DNA of 64,000 nucleotides from Flavobacteriales bacterium UBA6049 (GTDB lineage Bacteria > Bacteroidota > Bacteroidia > Flavobacteriales_G > Salibacteraceae). Positions 53,241-61,088 of the stretch are shown here, piece after piece. Every line of letters begins with the position of its first letter. The first letter of the stretch is position 1. Made by a program: the position numbers and the translations under genes. The DNA lies in assembly GCA_002429085.1 (NCBI GenBank), contig DIYR01000215.1:1-64000 (forward strand), given 5' to 3'. Below the pieces are notes generated by a model. The model was given only the letters and a program-made list of their open reading frames with translations. It did no database searches and was not told the DNA's origin.

Positions 53241-54205
53241 TCTCGTTCCATTAACCAATTGGCAAACGTTTCAAAATTGGCCCTTTTGTCGCTTGGCATC
53301 ATGCTACATTTAGCCAAAGATTCTAGCGAATCGCTGTAATATCGATCCATTACTTCTTTCGCTTTTTCGCCAGCTCCAAGATGTGTGAAGAGTTCAGTAA
53401 CTTCCTTTACTTTTTGCTGTGGTTGATCACTCGTATCTAACCACTTATTTAATTCTAGTTGCTGATCTCCATGGGCTGTTTCAAGCGCATGAATCATCAA
53501 TAATGTTTTCTTGTTGGCAAGGATATCACCACCAACCTGTTTCCCGAATTTTTCAGGATCTCCATATACATCTAACCAATCATCTTTGATCTGGAAAGCA
53601 ATTCCAAGTTTTACCCCAAAATCATAGAGGTGTTGTTGATCTTGCTCTGGTGCACTACTTACAATAGCACCAAATTGAAGCGCTGCTCCTAATAAAACTG
53701 ATGTTTTCAACCGAATCATCTCGATGTACTGATCTTGAGAGATCGCTGTAGACTCCTCAAAATTGACATCAAACTGCTGTCCTTCGCATACTTCTAAAGC
53801 TACTTTATTGAAGGCATTCATCAACGCTGCAATATGCTGTTGATCGCACTTTACGAGTTGCATGTAAGCTTGAATTAACATGGCATCTCCGGAGAGAATT
53901 GCTCGGTTGACATCCCACTTTTCGTGCACCGTTTCTTTACCTCTGCGCAATGGAGCATCATCCATAATATCATCATGCACCAAGGTAAAGTTGTGAAATA
54001 TCTCAACACTCAGCGCCTGCGGAATGGCCTGTTTCCAATTGCCATAAGCATCAGCAGCTAGTAAAGTAAGAACAGGTCTTAAACGCTTACCTCCTAAGTT
54101 GAGAATGTACCGAATTGGTTCGTAAAGTTCGTTAGGTTGTTGTGGATATGTTAAATCAGCTAACGATGATAAAATCGCCTCTTGAAAGGGCTTTATGTTG
54201 TTCAT
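53234..54205 (-). CDS. Short-chain polyprenyl (farnesyl/geranylgeranyl) diphosphate synthase
   Basis: 323 residues. Asp-rich motifs VHDDIMDDAPLRRG (Asp78) and IKDDWLDVYGDPEKFGKQVG. Five residues before the first Asp is Phe73, the bulky residue that caps chain growth in FPP/GGPP synthases, so the product should be short, unlike the 38.3-kb paralogue. It supplies precursors for undecaprenyl, quinone and carotenoid synthesis. Last gene of the MMPL-rfbA unit; its start overlaps the rfbA stop by one base. Confidence 0.92.
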   Translation of the reverse strand: MNNIKPFQEAILSSLADLTYPQQPNELYEPIRYILNLGGKRLRPVLTLLAADAYGNWKQAIPQALSVEIFHNFTLVHDDIMDDAPLRRGKETVHEKWDVNRAILSGDAMLIQAYMQLVKCDQQHIAALMNAFNKVALEVCEGQQFDVNFEESTAISQDQYIEMIRLKTSVLLGAALQFGAIVSSAPEQDQQHLYDFGVKLGIAFQIKDDWLDVYGDPEKFGKQVGGDILANKKTLLMIHALETAHGDQQLELNKWLDTSDQPQQKVKEVTELFTHLGAGEKAKEVMDRYYSDSLESLAKCSMMPSDKRANFETFANWLMERDH

Positions 54206-55065
54206 TATTTAAGCAAGTTCAGTAAATAATTACCATAACCACTCTTAGTCAATGTTGTTGCAATTTTCTCTAATTGAGTGGCATCTATAAAGCCCATACG
54301 ATAGGCAATCTCTTCAATACATCCAATCTTCAATCCTTGTCTTTCTTCAATTACTTGAACAAAAGACCCCGCTTGCATCAACGAAGCATGGGTTCCAGTA
54401 TCTAACCAAGCGGTTCCTCTATCAAATACTTGCACGCTCAACTTTCCAGCATCTAAGTAATACTTGTTAACGTCTGTAATTTCATATTCACCTCGGGCAC
54501 TTGGTTGGATATTTTTTGCCACCTCTACCACTGAATTATCGTAATAGTACAACCCTGGAACTGCATAGTTACTCTTAGGTTGTTGTGGCTTTTCTTCTAT
54601 GGAAATAGCTTTATTACTTGAATCAAACTCTACCACACCATATCGCTCAGGATCAGAAACATGGTATGCAAATACTACTCCTCCTTCAGGATTAGTGCAT
54701 GCTTGTAGTTTACGAGATAGTTTAGACGCATAGAATATGTTGTCTCCAAGAATGAGACATACAGAATCGTTTCCAATAAACTCTTCGCCTATTACAAAGG
54801 CTTGTGCCAATCCGTTTGGCACTTCCTGTACAGCATACGTAAACTCGCATCCTAGTGATTTACCATCACCTAGTAATCTTTCGAAATGTGGTAAATCATG
54901 CGGAGTAGAAATGATTAAGACTTCTCTAATACCACTCATCAAAAGAACTGACAACGGGTAATAGATCATAGGTTTGTCGTAAACAGGCATTAACTGTTTA
55001 CTCATGGCTAAGGTTAATGGATGTAGACGTGTTCCAGAACCTCCAGCTAAAATTATTCCTTTCAT
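54205..55065 (-). CDS. rfbA: Glucose-1-phosphate thymidylyltransferase
   Basis: 286 residues, RmlA. Makes dTDP-glucose from glucose-1-phosphate and dTTP, first step of dTDP-rhamnose synthesis. Nucleotidyltransferase motif [21 protein letters not shown] at the start, [19 protein letters not shown], and the C-terminal [19 protein letters not shown]. No rfbB-D genes follow; the neighbours are a transporter and a prenyl synthase, so the other rhamnose genes must lie elsewhere. Four-base overlap with the upstream transporter. Confidence 0.95.
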   Translation of the reverse strand: MKGIILAGGSGTRLHPLTLAMSKQLMPVYDKPMIYYPLSVLLMSGIREVLIISTPHDLPHFERLLGDGKSLGCEFTYAVQEVPNGLAQAFVIGEEFIGNDSVCLILGDNIFYASKLSRKLQACTNPEGGVVFAYHVSDPERYGVVEFDSSNKAISIEEKPQQPKSNYAVPGLYYYDNSVVEVAKNIQPSARGEYEITDVNKYYLDAGKLSVQVFDRGTAWLDTGTHASLMQAGSFVQVIEERQGLKIGCIEEIAYRMGFIDATQLEKIATTLTKSGYGNYLLNLLK

Positions 55066-57488
55066 AGCTTTTTGTTTGATGGAGAACTCTCCGTTATTTG
55101 GGGATCATCTTCACGAATAGTTAGAAAGTCGTAATCTATATCATCCTCTTCATCGAGCAATTGCGCAAAAGGCTCTTTAAATGATTTTTGGGTAACGGCT
55201 TTATCTAAGGTCATCAAGAAAGATGGTAACAACACTAAGTTAGCCAACATGGCGATTAAAAGTGTAATTGATACCAAAATTCCGAGTGCTTGTGTTCCAC
55301 CAAACTGAGAAGTTGAAAAAACACTGAATCCAAAGAATAATATTATGGATGTGTAGATCATACTTACTCCTGTTTCGCGAACGCTTGTTAAAACCGCTTC
55401 TCTAATGTTCCAATTGCTGTCTATTAATTCTTGACGATACTTTGCTAGAAAGTGAATGGTATCATCTATTGAGATTCCGAATGCGATACTAAATACCAAA
55501 ATGGTAGACGGTTTTAGTGCTATACCAAAGTAACCCATCATGGCTCCAGTAAAAATGAGGGGAATCAGGTTGGTGAAAATTGACATGGCTACCATTCGAA
55601 TTGAGGTAAACAATAGTGCCATGATCACAGCAATAATTCCAATGGCTAACAACAAGCTGATGATCAAATTATTCACCAAGTAATTGGTTCCTTTTAAATA
55701 AACAATAGAGGTACCAGTAAACGAAACATCGTACTTATCTGCTGGAAATATCTCCTCAACTTTTGGTTTCAGATCTTGAATCAACGAATCCATTTGAATA
55801 GTTCCTACATCACGCATTTGGGTAGAAATACGTGTGTACTGTTCTGTTGAATCAATAAATGACCTCAACATATTCGCTCCTTTTTTACCTGACATATTAT
55901 CTATGTAAGGCTTAAAGAAGACTTGCTCTTGCGAACTAATCAATTTGTATTGAGCTGGGTTACCACCATAATATGCTTGCCGAACAAATTTGATTCCATC
56001 TGCAATACTCAATGGTTTAGAGAACTCTGGGTATTCAGCTAATAACTCTTCTACTCTTTCGATTCGCTTGAGTGTGCTACGCTTGCTTGCTTTACCTGGC
56101 TTTTTAGCATCTATGCTAATCTCAAATGGCATAACACCATCAAACTGATCTTCGAAGTAATGTAGGTCGGTTACAATTTGGCTGTCCTCAGGTAGGTCAT
56201 CCACCAAGTTTCCGGTAGTAATAATTCTAGTGATTCCATAAATACCTACCACTACTAAAATACCTGCAACCCAATAAATCTTAGTACGATGACCACTCAC
56301 TAAATTCTCTAAAATAGCTACTACTTTACCTACCCAGGTCACTTGCAAGTGACGCATGTGCTCGTCTTTTGGTGGTGGTAAATAGCTAAAAATGGTTGGC
56401 ACTAAGAAGATGGATAATACAAACAGTACCACAATATTAATGGATGCTACTACCCCAAACTCAACTAGAATGGCGCTCTGCGTAAATACAAAGGCTAGGA
56501 ATCCGATTGCTGTAGTAAGGTTGGTCATCAAAGTTGCTTTACCAATCTTTTTGATGATGCGTGTTAAAGCCAATACTTTGTTTCGATGACGGTTATATTC
56601 TGCGTGGTACTTGTTGATTAAGTACACACTATTTGGAATTCCGATTACGATAACTAGTGGAGGAATAATAGAAGTTAAGATTGTCATTTCGTAACCCAAA
56701 ATGGCAATGATTCCCATACTCCAAACTACTCCCATAGCCACAATGAGCATGCTTACTAATACTGGTGGGGCACTTCTAAAAAACAATGTCAGAATAAGAA
56801 TGGTTACTGCAATTGCCAGGACAATAAACATTTGTAGCTCACTCTTAATTAACCTAGTAGTACTTGCTCTAATGTATGGTAAACCACTGTAAACAAGATC
56901 TATCCCTGTATTTTCTTCAAACGATTCTGCCTCTGTTAACACAGCATCAATTAACGGTTCACGAGCCGGAGAATCGAAAATGGGCACATTCAAACTAACG
57001 GCCATGAAGCTTACGCCATCATCGTTATAAATCTTGTCTTTGTAAAATGGCATGCTGTGAATCAACGCACGCACACTATCTAGCTCTTGTTGGCTAGTTA
57101 GAGGTCTATCCACTACCGACTGCAATTTGAATTCCTTTTTATCAGAATCTTTCACCACATTCAATAATCTATTTACTGCCACCACAGTATCTACACCATG
57201 AATTTGTTCTATCCGCTTAGAAAGAGCATACCATTCATTGAATAACTCCAAGCTATCCAAAGGGTTTTCTTCTATTGCAAATAGAAATGCCATGGCCTCT
57301 TGACCATATCGATCTTTGAATGCTTCGTACTCAACAAGAGTAGAATCGCTATCTGGAAGAAGTTTGGGTAATGTCCATTGCAGTTTGTTCTCGGTACTCT
57401 TGTATACCATGAACATGGTAAGCATGGCTAGTACCACTAAAATAAATGTTCGTTGTCGAAGTATAAATCGAGCTAGTATCTCCCACAT
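55062..57488 (-). CDS. MMPL/RND-family transporter
   Basis: 808 residues. Two halves, each with one helix, a large periplasmic domain and a block of five helices (about 12-28 and 215-370; 395-412 and 610-780). The second block contains [22 protein letters not shown] with the pair of Asp residues used for proton coupling in RND proteins. MMPL proteins move lipids or hydrophobic molecules across the inner membrane; this one could carry carotenoid or hopanoid-type products of the prenyl synthase in the same operon. A palindrome and a -7 box lie upstream. Confidence 0.9.
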   Translation of the reverse strand: MWEILARFILRQRTFILVVLAMLTMFMVYKSTENKLQWTLPKLLPDSDSTLVEYEAFKDRYGQEAMAFLFAIEENPLDSLELFNEWYALSKRIEQIHGVDTVVAVNRLLNVVKDSDKKEFKLQSVVDRPLTSQQELDSVRALIHSMPFYKDKIYNDDGVSFMAVSLNVPIFDSPAREPLIDAVLTEAESFEENTGIDLVYSGLPYIRASTTRLIKSELQMFIVLAIAVTILILTLFFRSAPPVLVSMLIVAMGVVWSMGIIAILGYEMTILTSIIPPLVIVIGIPNSVYLINKYHAEYNRHRNKVLALTRIIKKIGKATLMTNLTTAIGFLAFVFTQSAILVEFGVVASINIVVLFVLSIFLVPTIFSYLPPPKDEHMRHLQVTWVGKVVAILENLVSGHRTKIYWVAGILVVVGIYGITRIITTGNLVDDLPEDSQIVTDLHYFEDQFDGVMPFEISIDAKKPGKASKRSTLKRIERVEELLAEYPEFSKPLSIADGIKFVRQAYYGGNPAQYKLISSQEQVFFKPYIDNMSGKKGANMLRSFIDSTEQYTRISTQMRDVGTIQMDSLIQDLKPKVEEIFPADKYDVSFTGTSIVYLKGTNYLVNNLIISLLLAIGIIAVIMALLFTSIRMVAMSIFTNLIPLIFTGAMMGYFGIALKPSTILVFSIAFGISIDDTIHFLAKYRQELIDSNWNIREAVLTSVRETGVSMIYTSIILFFGFSVFSTSQFGGTQALGILVSITLLIAMLANLVLLPSFLMTLDKAVTQKSFKEPFAQLLDEEDDIDYDFLTIREDDPQITESSPSNKKL

Positions 57489-57514
57489 AGACCTTTAAAT
57501 CCGTATAAAGTTGA

Positions 57515-57522
57515 CAAAGGTA
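57515..57522 (-). promoter_or_regulatory. -7 element of the MMPL-rfbA-prenyl synthase operon
   Basis: TACCTTTG on the minus strand 26 bases before the ATG at 57488; a GTG instead of TTG stands 19 bases upstream of it. Confidence 0.55.
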
Positions 57523-57534
57523 ACAGCCTCATTC

Positions 57535-57549
57535 AAGTAGTCACTACTT
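57535..57549. promoter_or_regulatory. Perfect palindrome AAGTAGT-C-ACTACTT (candidate operator)
   Basis: Seven-base arms around one C. Centre at 57542, about 33 bases upstream of the predicted start of the MMPL transcript, where it would cover the -33 region; also 90 bases before the divergent radical SAM gene. Confidence 0.55.
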
Positions 57550-57619
57550 TATGGTTGAACATAATGTACTGGAGGGAACTAAGTGCTGAAATATTTGTTA
57601 AAAGGGCTGTTGGAAAACC

Positions 57620-57627
57620 TATTTTTG
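57620..57627 (+). promoter_or_regulatory. Candidate -7 element of the radical SAM gene
   Basis: TATTTTTG, with a TTTG 22 bases upstream (57594-57597). The ATG at 57632 is only four bases after the box, so the message would be leaderless or nearly so. Confidence 0.45.
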
Positions 57628-57631
57628 CGAC

Positions 57632-58654
57632 ATGCAGCCGCGCATTTATGATTCGTTGAATTACCTCTCAAAACTTACTCTTCCTAGAATTTGGAACGGA
57701 TTTTTGGTGGTGTTCAGTTATTATCTTTCTCGAATTACGAAAAAGCCTACCATTTTAGGGAGACCTATTAGTATTTCTATTGAACCTACCACTACATGCA
57801 ATTTGGGCTGCCCCGAATGCCCGAGTGGTTTACGCCAATTTTCTAGACCCACTGGAAATTTGAAAGCCGATTTCTACGAAAAGGTAATCCAACAATTCAG
57901 CAAGTATACCAGTTACGTAATTTTCTATTTCCAAGGCGAACCTTACATTAATCCTAAGTTCTTAGAAATGGTGAAGTTGGCACATGCTAATAACATGTAT
58001 ACGGCTACTTCTACGAATGCACATTTTTTAAACCCCAAAAGTGCTGCTAAAACGGTTGAATCTGGATTAGACAGGTTGATTATATCTATTGATGGAACCA
58101 CTCAAGATGTGTACGAACAATATCGCGTTCACGGAAAGATTGACAAAGTGATTGAGGGAACCAAAAATATCATCGCAGCTAAGAAAGAAGCGAACTCTAA
58201 AACTCCACATGTTATTTTTCAATATTTGGTTGTAAAACCTAATGAACATCAAATTGAAGATGTTCAACGCTTAGCTGATGAATTAGGAGTAGATGAAGTG
58301 CGGTTTAAAACTGCTCAAGTATACGATTATAAGCATGGGAACCCCTTAATTCCTACCATTGAGAAATATGCCCGTTACCGTAAAATGGCAGATGGCACTT
58401 ATCGCATTAAAAACAAGCTGTTGAACCACTGCTGGAAAATGTGGCACTCTTGTGTAATTACTTGGGATGGTTTAGTGGTGCCTTGTTGTTTTGATAAAGA
58501 TGCTACCCACCAATTGGGCGATTTAAAAGAGCATTCTTTTGATGAAGTTTGGAAATCTGATTCCTATCAAAATTTTAGAAGGGCACTATTGAAATCTCGA
58601 AATGAAATTGACATCTGCACCAATTGCACTGAAGGAACAAAGGTTTGGGCATAG
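57632..58654 (+). CDS. Radical SAM/SPASM domain protein
   Basis: 340 residues. The radical SAM CxxxCxxC is at Cys56, Cys60 and Cys63 (TTTCNLGCPECPSG), followed by the usual TIM-barrel strands (YVIFYFQGEPYINPKFLEM, LIISIDGTTQDVYEQYRVHG). The SPASM domain near the C-terminus holds extra Fe-S cysteines (NHCWKMWHSCVITWDGLVVPCCFDKD, then DICTNCTEG). Such enzymes modify peptides or small carbon compounds; no obvious peptide substrate gene lies next to it. It begins a plus-strand segment before the Crp/Fnr cassette. Confidence 0.92.
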   Translation: MQPRIYDSLNYLSKLTLPRIWNGFLVVFSYYLSRITKKPTILGRPISISIEPTTTCNLGCPECPSGLRQFSRPTGNLKADFYEKVIQQFSKYTSYVIFYFQGEPYINPKFLEMVKLAHANNMYTATSTNAHFLNPKSAAKTVESGLDRLIISIDGTTQDVYEQYRVHGKIDKVIEGTKNIIAAKKEANSKTPHVIFQYLVVKPNEHQIEDVQRLADELGVDEVRFKTAQVYDYKHGNPLIPTIEKYARYRKMADGTYRIKNKLLNHCWKMWHSCVITWDGLVVPCCFDKDATHQLGDLKEHSFDEVWKSDSYQNFRRALLKSRNEIDICTNCTEGTKVWA

Positions 58655-58730
58655 TACTGCCTAAGAACCAATCTTTCGTTGAGTAGCTTAGTCAACAACA
58701 ATCCATATCTTACAGCTAAGTTGTAGACTT

Positions 58731-59297
58731 ATGTTTTTAACAGATACATACCTATCTAGGGAAGACTTATTTAAGTGGAGTGCAGATCTAGGGATTGAAC
58801 TAAAGACAAAAAGTGCAAAAAAGGGAGAGGTTTTTCTATCTCAAGACCAGCGATGCTATTACCTTTATTTCATTACCAAAGGGCTTATACGCTTGCATTA
58901 TCAAAACATCGATGGACAAGATGTTACACACTGGTTTTCTTCTGAGAATATGATTATCACCTCGCCTTTCAGTTATTTTAAGAATGAAACAAACATTCTC
59001 AATTTCGAGGCATTAGAGGATTCTGAGTTCATTTTAATTACTAAAGAAAACTTAGATACGCTGCGAGAAAACAACAAAGAGGCAAACAAAGCATTTCAAG
59101 AACTTTTCACAGAGTTTGCCATGATCTTAAGTAGACGAGTAATGGACATCCATACACAAACTGCAGAATACCGTTACCTAAAACTCCTTCAGAAACATCC
59201 GCTCATTTTCCAAAAAGCCAAACTAGGCCATATTGCATCTTACCTTGGAATTACTCAACAAAGCTTAAGCCGAATTAGAAAAAATTTAGTCCACTAG
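58731..59297 (+). CDS. Crp/Fnr-family transcriptional regulator
   Basis: 188 residues. Residues about 25-115 are a cyclic-nucleotide-binding-type beta barrel (YYLYFITKGLIRLHYQN), without the Arg-Ser pair needed for cAMP and without N-terminal Fe-S cysteines, so the ligand is unknown. The DNA-binding helix-turn-helix is at the end (AKLGHIASYLGITQQSLSRIRKNLVH). Shorter than classical CRP, as usual in Bacteroidota. The next gene is preceded by a palindrome of FNR geometry, the probable target. Confidence 0.92.
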   Translation: MFLTDTYLSREDLFKWSADLGIELKTKSAKKGEVFLSQDQRCYYLYFITKGLIRLHYQNIDGQDVTHWFSSENMIITSPFSYFKNETNILNFEALEDSEFILITKENLDTLRENNKEANKAFQELFTEFAMILSRRVMDIHTQTAEYRYLKLLQKHPLIFQKAKLGHIASYLGITQQSLSRIRKNLVH

Positions 59298-59301
59298 TCG
59301 A

Positions 59302-59319
59302 TTTTACCATAGGGTAAAA
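59302..59319. promoter_or_regulatory. FNR-geometry palindrome TTTTACC-N4-GGTAAAA
   Basis: TTTTACCATAGGGTAAAA, perfect seven-base arms around ATAG, directly after the Crp/Fnr gene. Its centre (59310.5) is about 42 bases upstream of the start expected from the imperfect -7 box GAACTTTG at 59340-59347, which has no -33 TTG. This is the classical class II activator position. Confidence 0.6.
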
Positions 59320-59389
59320 AATACCTCTCTTCCTATTCTGAACTTTGTTCTCAACAAAGCGGTAATCAACTGCAAGAGAACGAAGTACA

Positions 59390-59848
59390 ATGGAAAAAGT
59401 AGTCATATCAATTAAAGCAGAACAATTTTCTAGTCAACAAATCAAAAGTCTAGAACAGGTTGTTATTCAAAACTACAAGACCTTCATTTCCAAGAACAAT
59501 GTTTTAATTCTTTGGAACATCGTATCAGAAGCGAACGGGTTCAGCAACTTTAAACCACACATTCCTTCTATTATCAATATGGGATGTCCTATTGGCTTTT
59601 CTCAAGAAAAAAGAGTGCAAATGTTTGAGCAATGCACCAAAGATTGGACAAGCATTACAGGTCAACGCTCAGATGAGCTTCTCATATCTATTATAGAACA
59701 ACCTCTTTTCAAGGAATTTTTAGACAGAAACGCAAACCAACTCACTCAATATGGCAAACTCAGATTGCGCTTGCACTTGCTAAAAGAGTTGATTTCTTCT
59801 AAAATCTCTACTGGTTACTACTCCTTTAATTCATCCATTAATAACTAA
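59390..59848 (+). CDS. Two-unit tautomerase-superfamily-like protein lacking Pro1
   Basis: 152 residues. The second half matches a 4-oxalocrotonate tautomerase unit: IPSIINMGCPIGFSQEKRV with Pro59, then a helix and the strand DELLISIIEQP. The first 45 residues (EKVVISIKAEQFSSQQIKSL...VLILWNIV) look like a second beta-alpha-beta unit. The chain begins Met-Glu, so the N-terminal catalytic proline typical of active enzymes is missing and the Pro-equivalent is internal. It may be a non-catalytic partner of the next protein or use another chemistry. Four bases before the cis-CaaD-like gene. Confidence 0.6.
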   Translation: MEKVVISIKAEQFSSQQIKSLEQVVIQNYKTFISKNNVLILWNIVSEANGFSNFKPHIPSIINMGCPIGFSQEKRVQMFEQCTKDWTSITGQRSDELLISIIEQPLFKEFLDRNANQLTQYGKLRLRLHLLKELISSKISTGYYSFNSSINN

Positions 59849-59852
59849 TAAG

Positions 59853-60245
59853 ATGCCTTTATATACTGTATTGACAAAAAGAAACCTAAGCGCCTCAAAA
59901 AAGAAAAGCATATCCGATGGAATAGTGAAAGTGCACAGTAAAGTAACAGGTGCTCCGCCAGTTTTTGGAACAGTACTATTCATGTCTGGATACCGGCTAA
60001 AAAAGAATCAAGAAGCTATGATTTTAGGGAGTATTCGAATAGGAGGAAATCGAAGTCAGCAAATTATTGATGAGCTAAAAAACAAGCTAATACATGTTGT
60101 TATTCATTTCGGGCAATTCAATACCGCACAAGTTGGTCTGGACTTTATAGGAATTAAAGCCAGTTGGGTATATGAAGGCGGAATGGTACTTCCCGATCCA
60201 GGTGATGAAGATACCTGGTTGGCCAATAACCCAAATCACCACTAA
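59853..60245 (+). CDS. cis-CaaD-like tautomerase-superfamily enzyme
   Basis: 130 residues of the family that includes cis-3-chloroacrylic acid dehalogenase. After Met removal the chain starts with Pro (PLYTVLTKR), the catalytic base of this superfamily. A His near position 28 (IVKVHSKVTG), two Arg (IRIGGNRS), and a C-terminal LPDPGDEDTW that resembles the LPQPGHEGEW of cis-CaaD with its catalytic Glu are all in place. Known relatives hydrate or dehalogenate small unsaturated acids; the true substrate is unknown. Linked to SDR and aldehyde dehydrogenase genes. Confidence 0.82.
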   Translation: MPLYTVLTKRNLSASKKKSISDGIVKVHSKVTGAPPVFGTVLFMSGYRLKKNQEAMILGSIRIGGNRSQQIIDELKNKLIHVVIHFGQFNTAQVGLDFIGIKASWVYEGGMVLPDPGDEDTWLANNPNHH

Positions 60246-60283
60246 CTAATACTCAGCTTTTGTAACTATTAAAACTAGATATC

Positions 60284-61066
60284 ATGAAAAAAACAGCTTT
60301 AATTACAGGTGCAGCAGGCGGAATTGGAAAAGAGTTTGCCAAAATTCATGCACAAAAAGGTGGAGACATTGTAGGAGTTGATTTAAACCTCGCTGGACTT
60401 AAAACCTTAAAAACTGAATTAGAAAGTCAGTATGGTGTAACAGTTTACATCATAGAGAAAAACTTGACTGATCTCAACGCTCCAAAAGAAATTTACGATG
60501 AGTTAAAGACACGTCAAATCAATATTAACTACCTCATTAATAATGCTGGATTTGGAGGTGTAGGCGATTTCCACAAACGTTCTTGGGAACAAGATCTTGC
60601 CATGATTCAAGTAGATGTAATTGCATTAACAGCACTTACAAAGTTCTTCTTACCAGATTTTGTTGAGCGAAACGAGGGCCGCATACTCAATGTTTCTTCA
60701 ACTGTAAGCCTTATTCCTGGGCCAGGACAAGCAGTATATTTTGCGAGTAAGGCATTTGTAACCTCACTCACTCGCTCAATTTATGGAGAGCTAAACAACT
60801 CCAATGCAAGCATTACGGCACTACTTCCTGGCGCTACCCAAACTGGTTTTGGTGATCATTCTGGTATGAACAAAACTGCTATTTACAAAAAACCTGCTAA
60901 TGCAGCAGATGTTGCCAAAGATGGATATGAAGCCATGCTGAAAGGCGAACTAGAGGTAATTTCAGGTATTCCGTTTTCGCAACGGGTAGAACTTGCTGTT
61001 GCTCCATTACTTCCTAAAAAAGCTTTGGTAGAAAGAATTCGCAAAACGCAAGAAATCAAAGAATAA
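60284..61066 (+). CDS. Short-chain dehydrogenase/reductase
   Basis: 260 residues, classical SDR: LITGAAGGIGKEFAKIHA cofactor loop, acidic Asp in VGVDLNLAG (suggesting NAD), YLINNAGFGGVGD and the catalytic YFASKAFVTSL. It resembles the DltE/YqjQ-like SDR branch. Starts 38 bases after the cis-CaaD-like gene and ends 22 before the aldehyde dehydrogenase, so it belongs to the cassette. Confidence 0.9.
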   Translation: MKKTALITGAAGGIGKEFAKIHAQKGGDIVGVDLNLAGLKTLKTELESQYGVTVYIIEKNLTDLNAPKEIYDELKTRQININYLINNAGFGGVGDFHKRSWEQDLAMIQVDVIALTALTKFFLPDFVERNEGRILNVSSTVSLIPGPGQAVYFASKAFVTSLTRSIYGELNNSNASITALLPGATQTGFGDHSGMNKTAIYKKPANAADVAKDGYEAMLKGELEVISGIPFSQRVELAVAPLLPKKALVERIRKTQEIKE

Positions 61067-61088
61067 AAACGCTTAAACCTGAATAATT

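Noticed and set aside
58678..58696. GTTGA-N9-TCAAC upstream of the Crp/Fnr gene as an autoregulatory site
   Set aside because: The nine-base spacing fits neither CRP nor FNR geometry and the inner bases are not symmetric.
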